From Victivallales bacterium (GTDB lineage: Bacteria > Verrucomicrobiota > Lentisphaeria > Oligosphaerales > Lenti-02): DNA of 15,993 bases. The translations under genes and the position numbers were made by a program. The stretch covers positions 1 to 15,993 of the forward strand of contig JABGQJ010000098.1 in assembly GCA_018648945.1 (NCBI GenBank), read 5' to 3'. Below the pieces are notes generated by a model that worked only from the letters and a program-made list of their open reading frames with translations, did no database searches and was not told the origin of the DNA. This document shows positions 15,872-15,993 of the stretch, in pieces (the first letter of the stretch is position 1; every line of letters starts with the position of its first letter).

Positions 15872-15904
15872 ATGGCAGCATGGATTGCCCCGGCGATCCG
15901 TCAC

Positions 15905-15977
15905 GCGGTGGAGGACCACCGCATCTCCAGAGCTCCCATACAAGCAGTCCTCCAGCTCTCTGCACAGGTTCTGGAGG
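15905..15977. repeat. Two further inverted repeats in the gap after the operon
   Basis: GCGGTGG (15905-15911) pairs with CCACCGC (15916-15922) around an AGGA loop, matching the stem and loop lengths of the hairpin at 15854. CCTCCAG (15949-15955) pairs with CTGGAGG (15971-15977) around 15 nt. An alternative pairing, AGAGCT (15929-15934) with AGCTCT (15954-15959), would compete with the last stem. Together with the first hairpin they make the final 140 bp unusually structured. No gene is supported in 15799-15993. Confidence 0.4.
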
Positions 15978-15993
15978 GGCGCCCGGCCTCGGG

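Noticed and set aside
14254..15873. A 539-residue leftward open frame opposite the beta-helix gene
   Set aside because: Its composition is the Val/Asp/Gly/Ala-rich mirror of the real gene, and the forward frame has a signal peptide and recognisable fold motifs.
15731..15993. A leftward frame at the right edge that could be the end of a gene entering the window
   Set aside because: It overlaps the three inverted repeats and then the end of the beta-helix gene, and its translation shows no motif. The adjoining sequence would be needed to decide.

Overview
This is a GC-rich window (roughly 60-65% by eye) that reads as bacterial chromosome. Its content is mostly large, secreted, carbohydrate-active proteins: a CBM9-like domain, a LamG module fused to a TIM-barrel hydrolase, GHL10/GH42-like barrels with appended beta-sandwiches, and a right-handed beta-helix. 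Such proteins are abundant in the PVC superphylum (Lentisphaerota, Kiritimatiellota, Planctomycetota, Verrucomicrobiota) and in Hydrogenedentota and Armatimonadota. No marker gene fixes the phylum, so this placement is inference from gene style. I saw no tRNA, rRNA, CRISPR array, transposase or phage module.

Layout. Bases 1-1408 are read leftward: a SAM-dependent methyltransferase (446-1408), then the start of a secreted CBM9-like protein (1-351) that runs off the left edge. A 107-bp divergent gap leads into rightward genes: a small unknown exported protein, possibly a lipoprotein (1516-2115), then a hairpin-containing gap, then a 1343-residue secreted LamG plus hydrolase-like protein (2237-6268). 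A leftward PqqD-like gene (6285-6695) converges on it with only 16 bp between. From 6809 to 15798 a tight four-gene rightward operon (gaps of 12, 19 and 10 bp) encodes four exported proteins: a GH42-like barrel with a four-cysteine putative zinc site, a GHL10-like barrel with a lectin-like tail, a second GH42-like barrel with a GATase-like domain, and a pectate-lyase-like beta-helix. The last 195 bp hold no supported gene but carry three short inverted repeats.

Working together. Every large rightward protein has an N-terminal export signal, and most combine carbohydrate-binding sandwiches with a catalytic-looking fold. The simplest reading is an extracytoplasmic polysaccharide-degrading locus in which the beta-helix protein cuts or binds the polymer and the barrels work on the fragments. 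No transporter, SusC/D pair, sulfatase or regulator lies in the window, so the substrate cannot be named. The most interesting points are the GH42-type cysteine constellation retained in one barrel and lost in its operon neighbour, the large LamG hydrolase with no obvious named family, and the orphan PqqD-like gene between the carbohydrate genes.
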